Shown here: positions 25,037 through 33,565 of the stretch, in pieces
How positions within the stretch are numbered: position 1 is the stretch's first letter
Layout: each line of letters opens with the position of its first letter
Assembly (NCBI RefSeq): GCF_000403435.2
Contig: NZ_KE159711.1
Coordinates: forward strand, 1-56,601
Reading direction: 5' to 3'
DNA from: Oscillibacter sp. 1-3
GTDB lineage: Bacteria > Bacillota > Clostridia > Oscillospirales > Oscillospiraceae
DNA length: 56,601 nt
Translations under genes and position numbers: made by a program
The notes under the pieces: generated by a model
Database searches by the model: none
Told to the model about the DNA's origin: nothing
The model's input: the letters and a program-made list of their open reading frames with translations, nothing else

Positions 25037-25336
25037 ATGGCTCCATACAGCATTGATGAATTAAAGAACATCATTGCACCGATTGCTGATGCACATGGTG
25101 TGGAAAGCGTTTCGGTATTCGGTTCTTATTCCAGGGGTGAGGCCTTGGCGGACAGTGATGTGGACTTGAAGATTGAAAAAGGCCGCCTCCGCTCTCTCTT
25201 TCAGCTGAGCGGATTCCGTCTGGCTGTAGAGGATGCTTTGCACCTTCCGGTGGATATGGTCACAACGGAGGCTTCCGATCCCGACTTTTTGGAAATGATT
25301 CGGAAAGAAGAGGTGTTGCTCTATCAAAATGCGTGA
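25037..25336 (+). CDS. mntA: MNT-domain nucleotidyltransferase antitoxin
   Basis: A 99-residue minimal nucleotidyltransferase. The catalytic motif FGSYSRGEALADSDVDLKI gives Gly29-Ser30 and the two metal-binding Asp at 41 and 43; a third candidate Asp is in LPVDMVT. In the MntA/HepT (type VII) systems this protein neutralises the HEPN toxin by adding AMP groups to a Tyr near its active site. The ATG has gaagaggtgttttc upstream, and a good -10 GGTATACTGC lies further up. The gene overlaps the toxin gene by 8 bp. Typical full length for the family. Confidence 0.88.
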   Translation: MAPYSIDELKNIIAPIADAHGVESVSVFGSYSRGEALADSDVDLKIEKGRLRSLFQLSGFRLAVEDALHLPVDMVTTEASDPDFLEMIRKEEVLLYQNA

Positions 25337-25664
25337 TGAGGTTATTCTCAGGAAAATCATTATGTACTGCCGGCGGATTGCGGATAATCTGGAGCGGTAT
25401 CATCATGACTTTTCCGCATTTGAAAATGACCACCTTTTCCAGGATGCCTGCTGTATGTGCGTTGTTCAGATTGGTGAACTGGTTTCCCAGCTCTCGGATG
25501 ATGTCAAGCAGAAAAAACCTGCCGTGCCTTGGCGAATTATCAAAGATACTCGGAACTTTTATGTCCACGCTTATGGTGCGATTGATGTTGCTGCCGTTTG
25601 GGATACACTGGAACATGACATCCCCTCTTTGAAAGTTGCTTGTGAGGCGATTCTGGAGCGTTGA
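25329..25664 (+). CDS. hepT: HEPN-domain toxin (HepT-like)
   Basis: A 111-residue all-helical HEPN protein. The ribonuclease motif RX4H is present as RNFYVHAY at 75-82 and has the form R-X4-H-X-Y; in characterised HepT toxins the Tyr is the residue modified by the partner. The partner gene ends inside its start (8-bp overlap), so the pair is translated together. HepT proteins cut RNA when not neutralised. The unit sits at the edge of the tRNA fragment, a common place for such stabilising modules on islands. Confidence 0.85.
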   Translation: MRDEVILRKIIMYCRRIADNLERYHHDFSAFENDHLFQDACCMCVVQIGELVSQLSDDVKQKKPAVPWRIIKDTRNFYVHAYGAIDVAAVWDTLEHDIPSLKVACEAILER

Positions 25665-25813
25665 CCCACAACTTGACCCACAATAGAAAAAATCCAGGCG
25701 CAAGCAGTGGAGCGGACAGGACGCTGACATTACAAAATTTGGGCACAAAAGGTCCGGATGGAGGGAATAGGACGCTCTCCTCTTCCCTATCGAATATTCA
25801 CACGCATGAGGCC

Positions 25814-25841
25814 ACTGGTTCGAGTCCAGTAGTCTCCACCA
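25814..25841 (+). other. 3' end of a tRNA gene (attachment-site remnant)
   Basis: Bases 25814-25830 form a perfect T-arm: actgg, loop ttcgagt, ccagt. They are followed by the 3' acceptor strand agtctcc, discriminator A and an encoded CCA (25839-25841). The matching 5' acceptor ggagact is absent upstream, so only the 3' part is present. A possible class II variable arm (tca-cacgca-tga) precedes it. Such fragments are left where elements integrate into tRNA 3' ends. Confidence 0.75.
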
Positions 25842-25889
25842 TGAAAAGTTGACAAACTACATCAAGGGAGTAGTTTGTCAACTTTTCAT
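25841..25889. repeat. Perfect 20-bp inverted repeat after the tRNA fragment
   Basis: Bases 25841-25860 and 25870-25889 are exact reverse complements around a 9-nt loop (atcaaggga). The first base overlaps the A of CCA. It may be the terminator of the original tRNA gene or an attachment-site structure. Confidence 0.7.
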
Positions 25890-26129
25890 ATTGAGCATAC
25901 TAAACTTGTTGCGCCGCAGTGGTTTCACTGCGGCATTTCTATTTGTGGGAGGAAAACTGTAATGAATGTAATACAGATTGTCCCCGCAGTCGAGGCCGCG
26001 GTACAGCCGGAGCGCCTCTTCCAGCGGCAGCGCATGGACTGACTGCAGTGACGGAGTGTTGATGTTCTCAATCACATACCAGATGTGGGTGTGGGGCCTG
26101 TTGGGGTCGGCGGCGTTCTGGAGGTGATA
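25878..26129 (-). pseudogene. Truncated conjugative-element protein next to an IS
   Basis: A minus-strand frame whose first codons come from the IS end, so the native N-terminus is gone. The body reads HTHIWYVIENINTPSLQSVH, then ALPLEEALRLYRGLDCGDN, a pattern of accessory proteins in Clostridia conjugative elements that I cannot name. After about residue 60 the frame runs into the tRNA-fragment hairpin, so the C-terminus is lost as well. In the intact element it would follow the small gene at 27795-27959. Only a relic, with loss on both sides. Confidence 0.5.
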
Positions 26130-27792
26130 TGCTCCCCATAGAGTAGACAAAGCGAGAAAAACTTGCAGACTACTCGAAGGGGAGCATCATTATGTCAGCA
26201 ATCAGTGCGGAAACAAAGATCGATGCAGTGAAGCAGTGCTATGCCGGAGCCGGGAGCCTGAATCAAATCGCAGCAAGATTTGGGGTGCAGCGCAGCACCC
26301 TACAGAAATGGCTTCAGAATTATGATCTGTTTGGTGAGGAAGGGCTGCGTCACCGGAAGGGGAATCATCACTATCCCGCAATCGTAAAGCAGCAGGCGGC
26401 AGAGCTGTATCTGTCCGGTCAGATAAGTATAGAGGCAGTCTGCAAAAAATATCAGCTGCGGTCAAGATCGCAGCTGGAACAGTGGATTAAGTTGTATAAT
26501 GGTCAAAAAGGATTCCGTTCTCCCGGAGGCAGAAGGAGTGTTCCGTTGACCATGGTATCTTATGAAGAGCGTAAAGCAGCGGTGGAGTATTGCATCACTC
26601 ATGGAAAAAACTACAAGCTGACCGCGGCTTGCTTCGGGTTCACATATCAGCAGGTTTATGGCTGGGTACAGCGATACCACAAGGCAGGCTTGGAGGGGTT
26701 GGACGGTGACCATCGTTCGTCCGGCCTTGCCGCGGAGAACCAGCGCCTGCGGATGAACAGCCTGGAACTGGAAATGAAAATGGCGGTACAGCAGAGATAC
26801 CAGCAGATATGCTGGCCCAGAAATCAGCTGCCGGACTTCAGCGGGGTCCGGCATGAAACGGCCTATCAAACCGTCAAGGAACTGCATGAGACGTATCACT
26901 GGCCTGTGTGCAAGCTCTGTATGGCAGCAGGCGTCAGCCGGGCTGGGTATTACAAATGGCTCAACCGAGCGGCAAGTCCCAAGCAGAGGGAAGACGAAAA
27001 GCTGGCTCATCTAATTGTTGAAATATACCAAAGCCAGCACGGCGTTCCCGGTTACCGGCAGATGCAGATCATTTTGGAACGACGGTATGGAATCAAGTGT
27101 AATCTGAAGAGGGTATACCGGCTGATGCGGCTCCTTGACCTCCGCTCTGTATGCAGGAGAAGAAAGCGGACACGCAGGAAGAAGTCTTCGGATGAATATC
27201 TTGCGGAAAATATTTTGAACAGGGGCTTTGCGGCAAAGAAACCAAATGAAAAGTGGCTGACGGATGTAACAGAATTCAAATATGGGACAAGCGGAAAAGC
27301 TTATTTGTGCGCAGTCCTGGATTTGTACGGAAGGAATATTGTAGGTTTTTCATTCGGGCAGCGTAATAACATCGCTTTGGTCTTCGAAGCCTTTGAATGG
27401 GCGTTCCGGCAGTATCCCGATGCGCATCCGCTGGTTCATAGCGACCGGGGCGCACAATATACCAGCCGCGCCTTTCAAAAAAGGATGAAGGAGGCCGGTG
27501 TCTGTCAAAGTATGTCCCGTCCAGGAAAATGCCTGGACAATGCGCCCATGGAAGGATTTTGGGGTACTTTGAAATCCGAGATGTACTATTTACATCATTT
27601 TGATGACTACAGCCAGCTTTGCGAGGCGGTCGCCGCATACATCTATTTCTACAACCATGAACGATACCAAAAAAAGCTTGGGTGTGTGACGCCTATGGAA
27701 TTCTTGGCAGCTGGGGTGAAATAGAGGCAAAAGCTATCTCATTGCCATTCCTGCCTTTCTTTTTCTCTGTTTTGTCTACTTGACAGGGGGCA
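26130..27792 (+). mobile_element. IS3-family insertion sequence
   Basis: About 1.66 kb, with imperfect terminal inverted repeats starting TG and ending CA; both share GTAGACAAA followed by GAGAAAAA. Left edge 26130, right edge 27792. No target duplication is obvious, and genes on both sides are incomplete, so an adjacent deletion probably occurred. Confidence 0.75.
26192..27724 (+). CDS. IS3-family transposase, single reading frame
   Basis: A 510-residue transposase. The N-terminal half holds helix-turn-helix repeats (LNQIAARFGVQRSTLQKWLQ, then YKLTAACFGFTYQQVYGWVQ). The C-terminal half is the rve-type DDE integrase core with WLTDVTEF (first Asp), HSDRGAQYTS (second Asp) and DNAPMEGFWGTLKSE (Glu). 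An HTH_21-like region precedes it (HGVPGYRQMQIIL). Most IS3 members split this into two frames joined by a frameshift; here one uninterrupted frame covers both. The ATG has gaaggggagcatcatt upstream. Catalytic residues are all present, so it may be active. Confidence 0.92.
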   Translation: MSAISAETKIDAVKQCYAGAGSLNQIAARFGVQRSTLQKWLQNYDLFGEEGLRHRKGNHHYPAIVKQQAAELYLSGQISIEAVCKKYQLRSRSQLEQWIKLYNGQKGFRSPGGRRSVPLTMVSYEERKAAVEYCITHGKNYKLTAACFGFTYQQVYGWVQRYHKAGLEGLDGDHRSSGLAAENQRLRMNSLELEMKMAVQQRYQQICWPRNQLPDFSGVRHETAYQTVKELHETYHWPVCKLCMAAGVSRAGYYKWLNRAASPKQREDEKLAHLIVEIYQSQHGVPGYRQMQIILERRYGIKCNLKRVYRLMRLLDLRSVCRRRKRTRRKKSSDEYLAENILNRGFAAKKPNEKWLTDVTEFKYGTSGKAYLCAVLDLYGRNIVGFSFGQRNNIALVFEAFEWAFRQYPDAHPLVHSDRGAQYTSRAFQKRMKEAGVCQSMSRPGKCLDNAPMEGFWGTLKSEMYYLHHFDDYSQLCEAVAAYIYFYNHERYQKKLGCVTPMEFLAAGVK

Positions 27793-27794
27793 CT

Positions 27795-27959
27795 TCACAC
27801 GTCCAGCGCCCTTTTTGCCTGTTCCAGCCGCTCGTCCGCGGCGGGGAGGCTGAGGGGGAATGTCCCCTTTGATGTGGTGAGTGTCAGATGAATGACGCCC
27901 TGTTCCTTTGGAATCCGCTGCTCGATCACTCCGCCGTTATCGGCTACATGAATCCTCAT
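27795..27959 (-). CDS. Small conjugative-element protein
   Basis: A 54-residue protein, start MRIHVADNGGVIEQRIPKEQ and end QAKRALDV. The start codon overlaps the TAA of the ArdA-like gene upstream (TAATG), so it was translated with that gene. The stop lies 2 bp before the IS. Function unknown. The frame is intact, but its operon partners on both sides are broken, so it may no longer be expressed. Confidence 0.55.
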   Translation of the reverse strand: MRIHVADNGGVIEQRIPKEQGVIHLTLTTSKGTFPLSLPAADERLEQAKRALDV

Positions 27960-29166
27960 TATGACAGCCCTCCCATCTGCGGTCCCTGCCACTGCTCTGT
28001 GGGAGCATCTCGAAGCAACTCCTCCAGCAGAACCGTTCCCTGGTAGGCCACATAGCCGCACTCGTTGAACTGTCCGCCCTCCTTCTGGGCGCGCTGTTCT
28101 CCGTAGCGCCGGTAACCGTAGAAGCCATCCAATTCCTCATCGTAGTCGAAGAGTCCAGATTCCCGAATCATGTGCTTGCCGTATTCCTCCGGGGTCTGGA
28201 CGCCGGGGACAAAGTTAAATTGATTCAGATTCTCCGCCAGACAGCGAACAGCCATCATATCTCCCGGCTCCGCCATGCAGACTGCCGCGTTCAGCTTTTT
28301 TGGTCCATTTCATTCAGAGACGCGATGACCCGGCACAGCCGGTTCAGGCCGGGGAGGTCACCTCTGGACAGATCCTCCAAATCCAGGGCCTCCGATACTT
28401 TGTCCGGCAGTTCGTCAAAAGTACACCGGAGCTACACGCCGACAGAGGAATCAGTGCCGGTGCGGAGTAGGGTCCGCTCCAGCTGGTGTTCCGAGTAGGG
28501 GAAGTACAGGTATTCCGGATTTTTCCCCTCCGCGAGGCCACGCTCCGGCGTCACTTCCAGCACCAAGGGGTGGCTGTCATAGAGATACGCGGGGAACTAC
28601 CGCCCGTTGTAGAGCTGCTTCAGCTCCATACCGTTGTCGTAGACCACGCCGAAGGGGGTGACTGTTTCGCCGCCGCCATCAATCAGCAGCCAGGCGGTTT
28701 CAGCGGCATCCAAATTTTTCAGTTCCTCCGTGCTGGCGCTTCTGCCATTCAGATTCAAATAATGGCTGCGCCCTACGGCCTCCAGATCAGAAAAGTCGGT
28801 GATTACCGTGGCCTGCTGGCAACAGAAGGTCAGATTGATAAAGTCCTGGACGTTGGTCAGCTCCAGCTTGTGAGCCATGGCCTGAAACTGGGCGTCCCCG
28901 CCCGTGCAGAAGCTGTCCAGCCGCTTCGCCAGGTAGTCCAGCTGATCCACGTTGACCAGCGTCCCCTTGAGAGCACCCAGCACATGATAGTAGCTGTCCA
29001 CCGCATCCACCACGCAGTCCCGTTTCACCGAAAACCCCAGATCCACCGCCTGGATCATTTCGATGGTCTGATCGTACTGATCCGTGGGGATGGGGAAGGG
29101 GATGGTGATCTGCCCGCACTCCGGGTGCCGGGGATTACTCAGCACCGCCTGGATCACATAGCTCAT
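27959..29166 (-). pseudogene. Antirestriction ArdA-like protein, inactivated
   Basis: About 400 codons of a protein that matches what is commonly annotated as antirestriction protein ArdA in Clostridia conjugative elements. Landmarks are GQITIPFPIPTDQYDQTIEM, QLDYLAKRLDSFCTGG, FINLTFCCQQATVITDF, then KNPEYLYFPYSEHQLERTLL and FVPGVQTPEEYGKHMIRESG. ArdA mimics DNA and blocks type I restriction. Three lesions are visible: TAG at 28597-28599 (where family members seem to have Gln), TAG at 28432-28434, and loss of one base in an A-run at 28295-28300. The start overlaps the upstream small gene (ATGA). No full-length product is expected. Confidence 0.75.
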
Positions 29167-29345
29167 GCGCCGCCCTCCCGCACGTTCCGCCCGGAAGATT
29201 GGGTTTTGGCCGTTCGATTACAGGGCGGCTTCTTCTGGGGTCTCTTCCTCCAGCTGTCGGTGTGGATAGGGGGCCTCCTAGACGAATCCATCGTCATCCG
29301 TTCCAGTCTGCCCAGACGGGTATCGCCCATAAAATATCGCGCCAT
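29163..29345 (-). CDS. Small basic conjugative-element protein
   Basis: A 60-residue, strongly basic protein (ARYFMGDTRLGRLERM at the start). The ATG at 29345 has gaggaggacaaaagaag upstream, one of the best ribosome sites in this region, while the longer frame from 29402 does not. The stop overlaps the start of the ArdA-like gene (ATGA), so it heads a coupled pair. No known domain seen. Small basic proteins at this place may bind DNA, but that is a guess. Confidence 0.6.
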   Translation of the reverse strand: MARYFMGDTRLGRLERMTMDSSRRPPIHTDSWRKRPQKKPPCNRTAKTQSSGRNVREGGA

Positions 29346-29402
29346 CTTCTTTTGTCCTCCTCGTTTTTGGTGTTCTTGATTCCCCAAAAAAGGACAAAAC
29401 AA

Positions 29403-29437
29403 AAAAAGCGCGGCCCTTTTTCCATGGAAACGGCCTT
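29403..29437 (-). terminator. Rho-independent terminator
   Basis: On the minus strand GGCCgTTTCCATGGAAAaaGGGCC forms a stem followed by cgc and seven T (29401-29407). It ends the transcript of the broken gene at 29459-30181. Confidence 0.6.
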
Positions 29438-29458
29438 AAGTGGTACAAATATTGGATT

Positions 29459-30181
29459 TTAACTGAACTGCATCCCGCCATCCTGGGGGAACTCCATAGC
29501 CGCCAGTTCCACCTCTTTCTGATGGGACAGTTCTACCTACGCCTCCAGATCTGGGACACCACTCTCGATTTGTCCTGCGGTGGATTCCAGGCATTTCCGC
29601 CGTTCATCTGTGAGAGGGTAGTCATTCTCCAAGGTCTCTCGGATGCTGCGGTAAATCTCTGTCAACTGCTCCAGGGTTAAAAGGGCGCTGCGGGGGACGA
29701 GGCCGGAGCGGGTGGCGAAGTCCCGCTTGGCGGCAACGTAGCTGTCTGTGCCAATGCCAGGGCCGTAGTAGTTTCCCTGATACAATCCGGTGCGCTCCCG
29801 CACCCACTCCCAAGTAGCAAACTGGATGCCGTACTTGGTCGGGTGGTCCGCCAGAACCACATCGTTGAAATCCGCCAGCAGCCTGTAGTCTCCCGTCAGG
29901 CCGCTGACCGTCAGCTGGGGCGCCGCCTCCATCTGGCGCATATACTCGGCAGTGGTTTCGGTGATAGAGATCACTTTGTCCAGTGCGGCGCTTCTGTGGT
30001 CATCTGCCGCGTCCTCCCGCCAATACCTCACCGCGCCAGTATCTAGCGCGAAGCAGAGGTGTTGTCCGTCCAACTCCACCGGCAGGAGGCCCTCCTCCGT
30101 TTCCGGCTTTACGGTGAATCCTTCGTGTTGGAGATTGAGGATCAGCTCTCGGAAATACCGGCTCTTTTCTTCTGTATTCAT
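29459..30181 (-). pseudogene. Conjugative-element protein with a premature TAG
   Basis: A protein of about 240 codons that I recognise as a recurrent accessory protein of Clostridia conjugative elements, function unknown. It contains EEGLLPVELDGQHLCFALDT, LTGDYRLLADFNDVVLADHP, then YVAAKRDFATRSGLVPRSAL. A TAG at 29537-29539 cuts it at residue ~214. The frame continues in register beyond (VELSHQKEVELAAMEFPQDG) to a natural TAA at 29459, so the TAG is a point change, probably from a sense codon such as CAG. The product up to the TAG might still be made. The ATG at 30181 has aaggaggatgaac upstream. Confidence 0.6.
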
Positions 30182-30548
30182 GTTCATCCTCCTTCCAATG
30201 TAATGGTAATTTTCAGGCATCTTTTTGGAAAAGAAAAAAGCGCCGGTCTGTCAGTTCCCTTGGAACTAACGGATCGACACCCGAAGTAGGCACCCCAAAT
30301 GGCTGTGCATAGTCAACAACTTCGGCACCAAAATTTCGTGTATTATAATCTTGTGAAAAACGGACGATTCAGGCCGCTGAAAAAGGGCGCTTCACTCAAA
30401 ATGCCGTTTGTCCGTAAAAAGGGGGGAGTTCAAACCTCTCCAGTTGTGCTGAAACCCTGAAAATATCTATTTCGCGGGATTTTGAAATCCCAAAAATCAA
30501 AAAGGTGAAACAATTGGTACTCTAAGCGTTCAGCCTAAAATATCCAGA
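30182..30548. other. Non-coding stretch between two broken element genes
   Basis: About 370 bp without a supported gene. It holds an AGTTCC/GGAACT hairpin near 30252-30268, a TATAAT at 30344-30349 without a convincing -35, and a short palindrome GGGATTT-TG-AAATCCC near 30477. An origin-of-transfer-like site is possible, but I see no motif that would prove it. Confidence 0.3.
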
Positions 30549-32038
30549 TTATGGTGGAGCGGAAGCAACCAACGGTGAACACCCCGCATGGCAGGAAACG
30601 GCGCTTCCAAAGTGTTCCTCTATCTCGTCCAGCAGAATATCGCCAATGGAAATCGGTCTGTCCCCGCCGTTGAGGATTAGCATCATTCTATCGTCGTAAA
30701 GGTAGATGGCTGCAGGAAAATATTCACCATTCCCCGGCGGTTGTTCTCGTCGTTGATATTTCCCCGTTTCAGCGAGTAGAGAAACGCCTTGATTTGCGGT
30801 GCAGTAAATGTGACCTGTTTTCCCATCTCAATAGCAAGCTGGCCCTGCAACTCGTCCTTTTCCCACTTGCGCTTCTCAATGCGCTCGGTGATCATATCCA
30901 CCGCCTGCCCACGCGCCAAGGCTTTCCAGAGGTTTTCTATGGCGGCGTCCGCCTCCTGTATCGCCGCCTTGATGCGTTTAATGGCGGAGCTGTCATAGTC
31001 GGCCTCACAAGCGGCGGTAACCACAAGGGCGATTTTCTCAATATTGCTGTCCGTCAACAGCTTGCGGCACTCTAAAACAACCCTGTCCTCAATTTTCTGC
31101 TTGTTGACAACTTTCTTCCGGCAGGTCTTTTTCTTGGCGCTCTTGCAGGCGTAGTAGCGATAGGTAGTCCCGGATTTTCCCGTCCCGCCGTAGCCGGTCA
31201 TCACCTCCCGGCAGTAGCCGCAAAACAGCTTCGTCGTCAGCAGATATTCCTCTCGCCCCCTGGAACGGGCGGGAGCTTTTTTGTTGCGGTCAAGGATATG
31301 CTGTACCCGCTGAAAAAGTTCGTCCTCAATGATACGGGGCATCCCGCCCGGCGTTTCCGTGTCCTTGTAGATGTAATAGCCGATGTACCGCTTGTTCCGC
31401 AAAAGACGGTGCAGACTGTTCTTGTTGAACTCCTTGCCCTGGGAAGTCTTGACCTGTTTCGCGTTGAGGTATTTCGTGATTTCAGCGACCGTCTTTCCGC
31501 TGGCGTACATCTCGAAAATCTCCCGGACGACGGCAGCGCCCTCCGGGTCAACATGGAAGCGGCGTTCCTCGTCCACTTAATAGCCAAGGCCGGGATTGCT
31601 CCCGTTACTCAAACACTTCTCAGCGTTGATGTCCATGCCCTGCCGTATCTTTTGGGACAGCTCCGCCGAAGTAGTATTCAGCCATGCTCTCCAACACACC
31701 CTCCACCAAAATACCGCTGGCTTCGTCGCTGATATTTTCCCTGGCGGAAATCACCCGGACGCCGTTCTTTTTCAGCTTGGCCTTGTTGATGGCGCTTCGT
31801 AGCGGTTCCGGGCGAAGCGGTCAAGCTGATAGACAAGCACGCCCTCGAAAATGTGTTTGTCGCTGTCGGCAATCATGCTCTGGAACTCGGTCCGGCTGTC
31901 TGTCGTGCCGCTCTGCGCCCAGTCGATGCACAATATGTCCGTTGTTCTTGGTGAACTCGTAGCAGATTTGAAGCTGGCCCTCGATGGATTGCTCCGTCGG
32001 CTATGGCTGGAATACCTGGCGTAAATGACGACATTCAC
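30549..32038 (-). pseudogene. Large serine recombinase, multiply broken
   Basis: Relic of a serine integrase of roughly 490 codons. The GTG at 32038 overlaps the upstream regulator stop and begins MNVVIYARYS, with the catalytic Ser. Frames then switch at about 31995 (one base lost, TEQSIEGQLQICYEFTKNNG recovered) and again before AQSGTTDSRTEFQSMIADSD and VLVYQLDRFARNRYE. There is an in-frame TAA at 31577-31579. From 31576 down the recombinase domain and zinc ribbon (FCGYCREVMTGYGG, ACKSAKKKTCRKK) are intact, then one more base is lost near 30705. The last part (YDDRMMLILNGGD, DILLDEIEEHFG) ends at the TAA at 30549. Confidence 0.85.
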
Positions 32039-32400
32039 TCTTTCACCTCCTCCAGCATTTCAACGATGGCTTTTTTCAAGCGGTCATTCATGGGTGAGGC
32101 GGGGTCAAAGCACATCTCCACAAACCGCCTCATGTCCTTATCTTCTTCCAAAATTTTTGGCTTGTACTTGTACAGCTTACCCTGGGGCTTTTCAGTGCGG
32201 CAGCAGATATAATCCATCGACACATCGAAGTAATCCGCATACCAGATCAGCACTTTGATGGGAGCGGCGGAGTAGCCTGTTTCGTATCGGTTGATGGTAG
32301 CTTGGGGAATACCAGCAATTTTTCCGAACTTGGCTTGAGACAGACCGATACCCTCCCGGAGCGTTCTCATTCTTTTGCCTATATCGCTCAAATTGCTCAC
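32035..32400 (-). CDS. XRE-family transcriptional regulator
   Basis: A 121-residue regulator. The N-terminal helix-turn-helix is clear: IGKRMRTLREGIGLSQAKFG, then IPQATINRYETG. A C-terminal acidic helical tail (EDKDMRRFVEMCFDP, RLKKAIVEMLEEV) may serve for dimerisation. The ATG at 32400 has acaggaggtgagc upstream. The stop overlaps the GTG of the recombinase, so the pair formed an operon in which the repressor probably controlled the integrase. The regulator itself looks intact though its target gene is dead. Confidence 0.85.
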   Translation of the reverse strand: MSNLSDIGKRMRTLREGIGLSQAKFGKIAGIPQATINRYETGYSAAPIKVLIWYADYFDVSMDYICCRTEKPQGKLYKYKPKILEEDKDMRRFVEMCFDPASPMNDRLKKAIVEMLEEVKE

Positions 32401-32460
32401 CTCCTGTCATACTAATAGCATAGCAGAAAGTGAGGTTTCTGTCAATTCAAATTATGAATT

Positions 32461-32832
32461 ATGAAGAAGGGAAATGTGAAGTCAATGCCAGTATTTCAAA
32501 GGGAAAACCACAGATTACACCGTCATGGCAAACTACCATCTCGGGACAAATCTCTGTCCCTGAAAGCCAAGGGCCTCCTGTCACAAATGTTGTCACTCCC
32601 GGATCTGTACGACTGCACCATCCTCATTTCCTCCCATATGCTGTCGGAAATTGAGTTGATGGCGGACGACATCGGTATCCTCAATCATGGGCAGCTGCTG
32701 TTTGAGGGCAGCTTGGATGATCTGCGGCACAGCGCAAGGCAGGCGGGAATGTCCGCCGACAACCTGGAAGATGTGTTTCTCTCCATCGTGGAGCAGGACA
32801 ACGCCGCCAGAAAGCAGAGGGCAAAGCTATGA
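32461..32832 (+). pseudogene. Chimera: replication-initiator fragment joined to ABC ATPase tail
   Basis: An open frame of 123 codons made of two unrelated parts. About 32482-32605 resembles the N-terminus of the DnaD-like/RepA helix-turn-helix proteins of conjugative elements (MPVFQREN; in another frame TTDYTVMANYHL; back in frame RDKSLSLKAKGLLSQML). From about 32606 it is the C-terminal third of a BcrA-type ATPase: LYDCTILISSHMLSEIELMA, then GQLLFEGSLDDLR. Walker A, signature and Walker B are absent, so it cannot hydrolyse ATP. The end overlaps the permease start by 4 bp, as in an intact transporter operon. Confidence 0.7.
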
Positions 32833-33553
32833 GGGCGCTTGTGATCGAACTGCGGAAAGAGAAGCGGACAGGGGTGATCCCGGTGCTGCTGGCTGTCGGT
32901 ATTTTAGGTGCGGCCTATGCCTTTGTCAACTTCCTTGTCCGAAAAGATACGCTGCTGGGTCTCCCGCTGGCCCCGATGGACGTACTGCTGACCCAGCTTT
33001 ACGGCATGATTATGATACTGAACCTGTTCGGTATTGTTGTCGCCTCCTGCATGGTCTACAACATGGAGTTTAAGGGCAGCGCAATCAAAAAGATGTATAT
33101 GCTCCCCATGAGCGTACCGGGGATGTATCTCTGCAAATTCCTGATCTTGACCGTCATGCTCTTTGTGGCGGTGGCTCTGGAAAATCTGGCGCTCATAAAA
33201 ATCGGGATGAGCGATCTGCCGCAGGGAACATTTGAAATGGGAACGCTGCTCCGCTTTACGGCCTATTCGTTTATCACATCCATGCCGGTGCTGTCCTTTA
33301 TGGTGCTAATCTCCTCCCACTTTGAAAATATGTGGGTTCCCCTTGGCGTGGGAGTTGCCGGTTTTTTAAGCGGGATGCCCTGGCATCTTCAGCGGCAGCG
33401 GTCTTGATGGAGCATCCGTTCATTGTGATGTTCAAGCCTGCGGTGGCTATGAGCGCACAGCCCGATATGCTGGTGGTCATATTCGCGCTGGTCGAAACGC
33501 TCCTTTTCCTTGGCCTTGGGCTGTGGATGGCAAAAAATCTGCGCTATGAGTAA
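32829..33553 (+). pseudogene. ABC-2 permease with a one-base deletion
   Basis: About 241 codons of a lantibiotic-type ABC-2 permease. The first frame (32829-33407) starts MRALVIELRKEKRTGVIPVL and is good through MWVPLGVGVAGFLSGM. One base lost near 33377 (ggccctggca read as gccctggca) shifts it to a false end. The true continuation is in another frame to the TAA at 33551: ALASSAAAVLMEHPFIVMFK, then a last membrane helix LVETLLFLGLGLWMA. The product would lack the last membrane segment. Start overlaps the ATPase remnant, next permease follows after 12 bp. Confidence 0.8.
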
Positions 33554-33565
33554 GGGGGGAGCCAC

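Noticed and set aside
25743..25841. A complete tRNA gene
   Set aside because: The T-arm and CCA are good, but no 5' acceptor strand ggagact, D-arm or clear anticodon arm exists upstream, so only a fragment is called.
25661..25852. A 63-codon frame ending GSSPVVSTMKS
   Set aside because: The end is translation of the tRNA T-arm and acceptor, a frequent artefact; no ribosome site.
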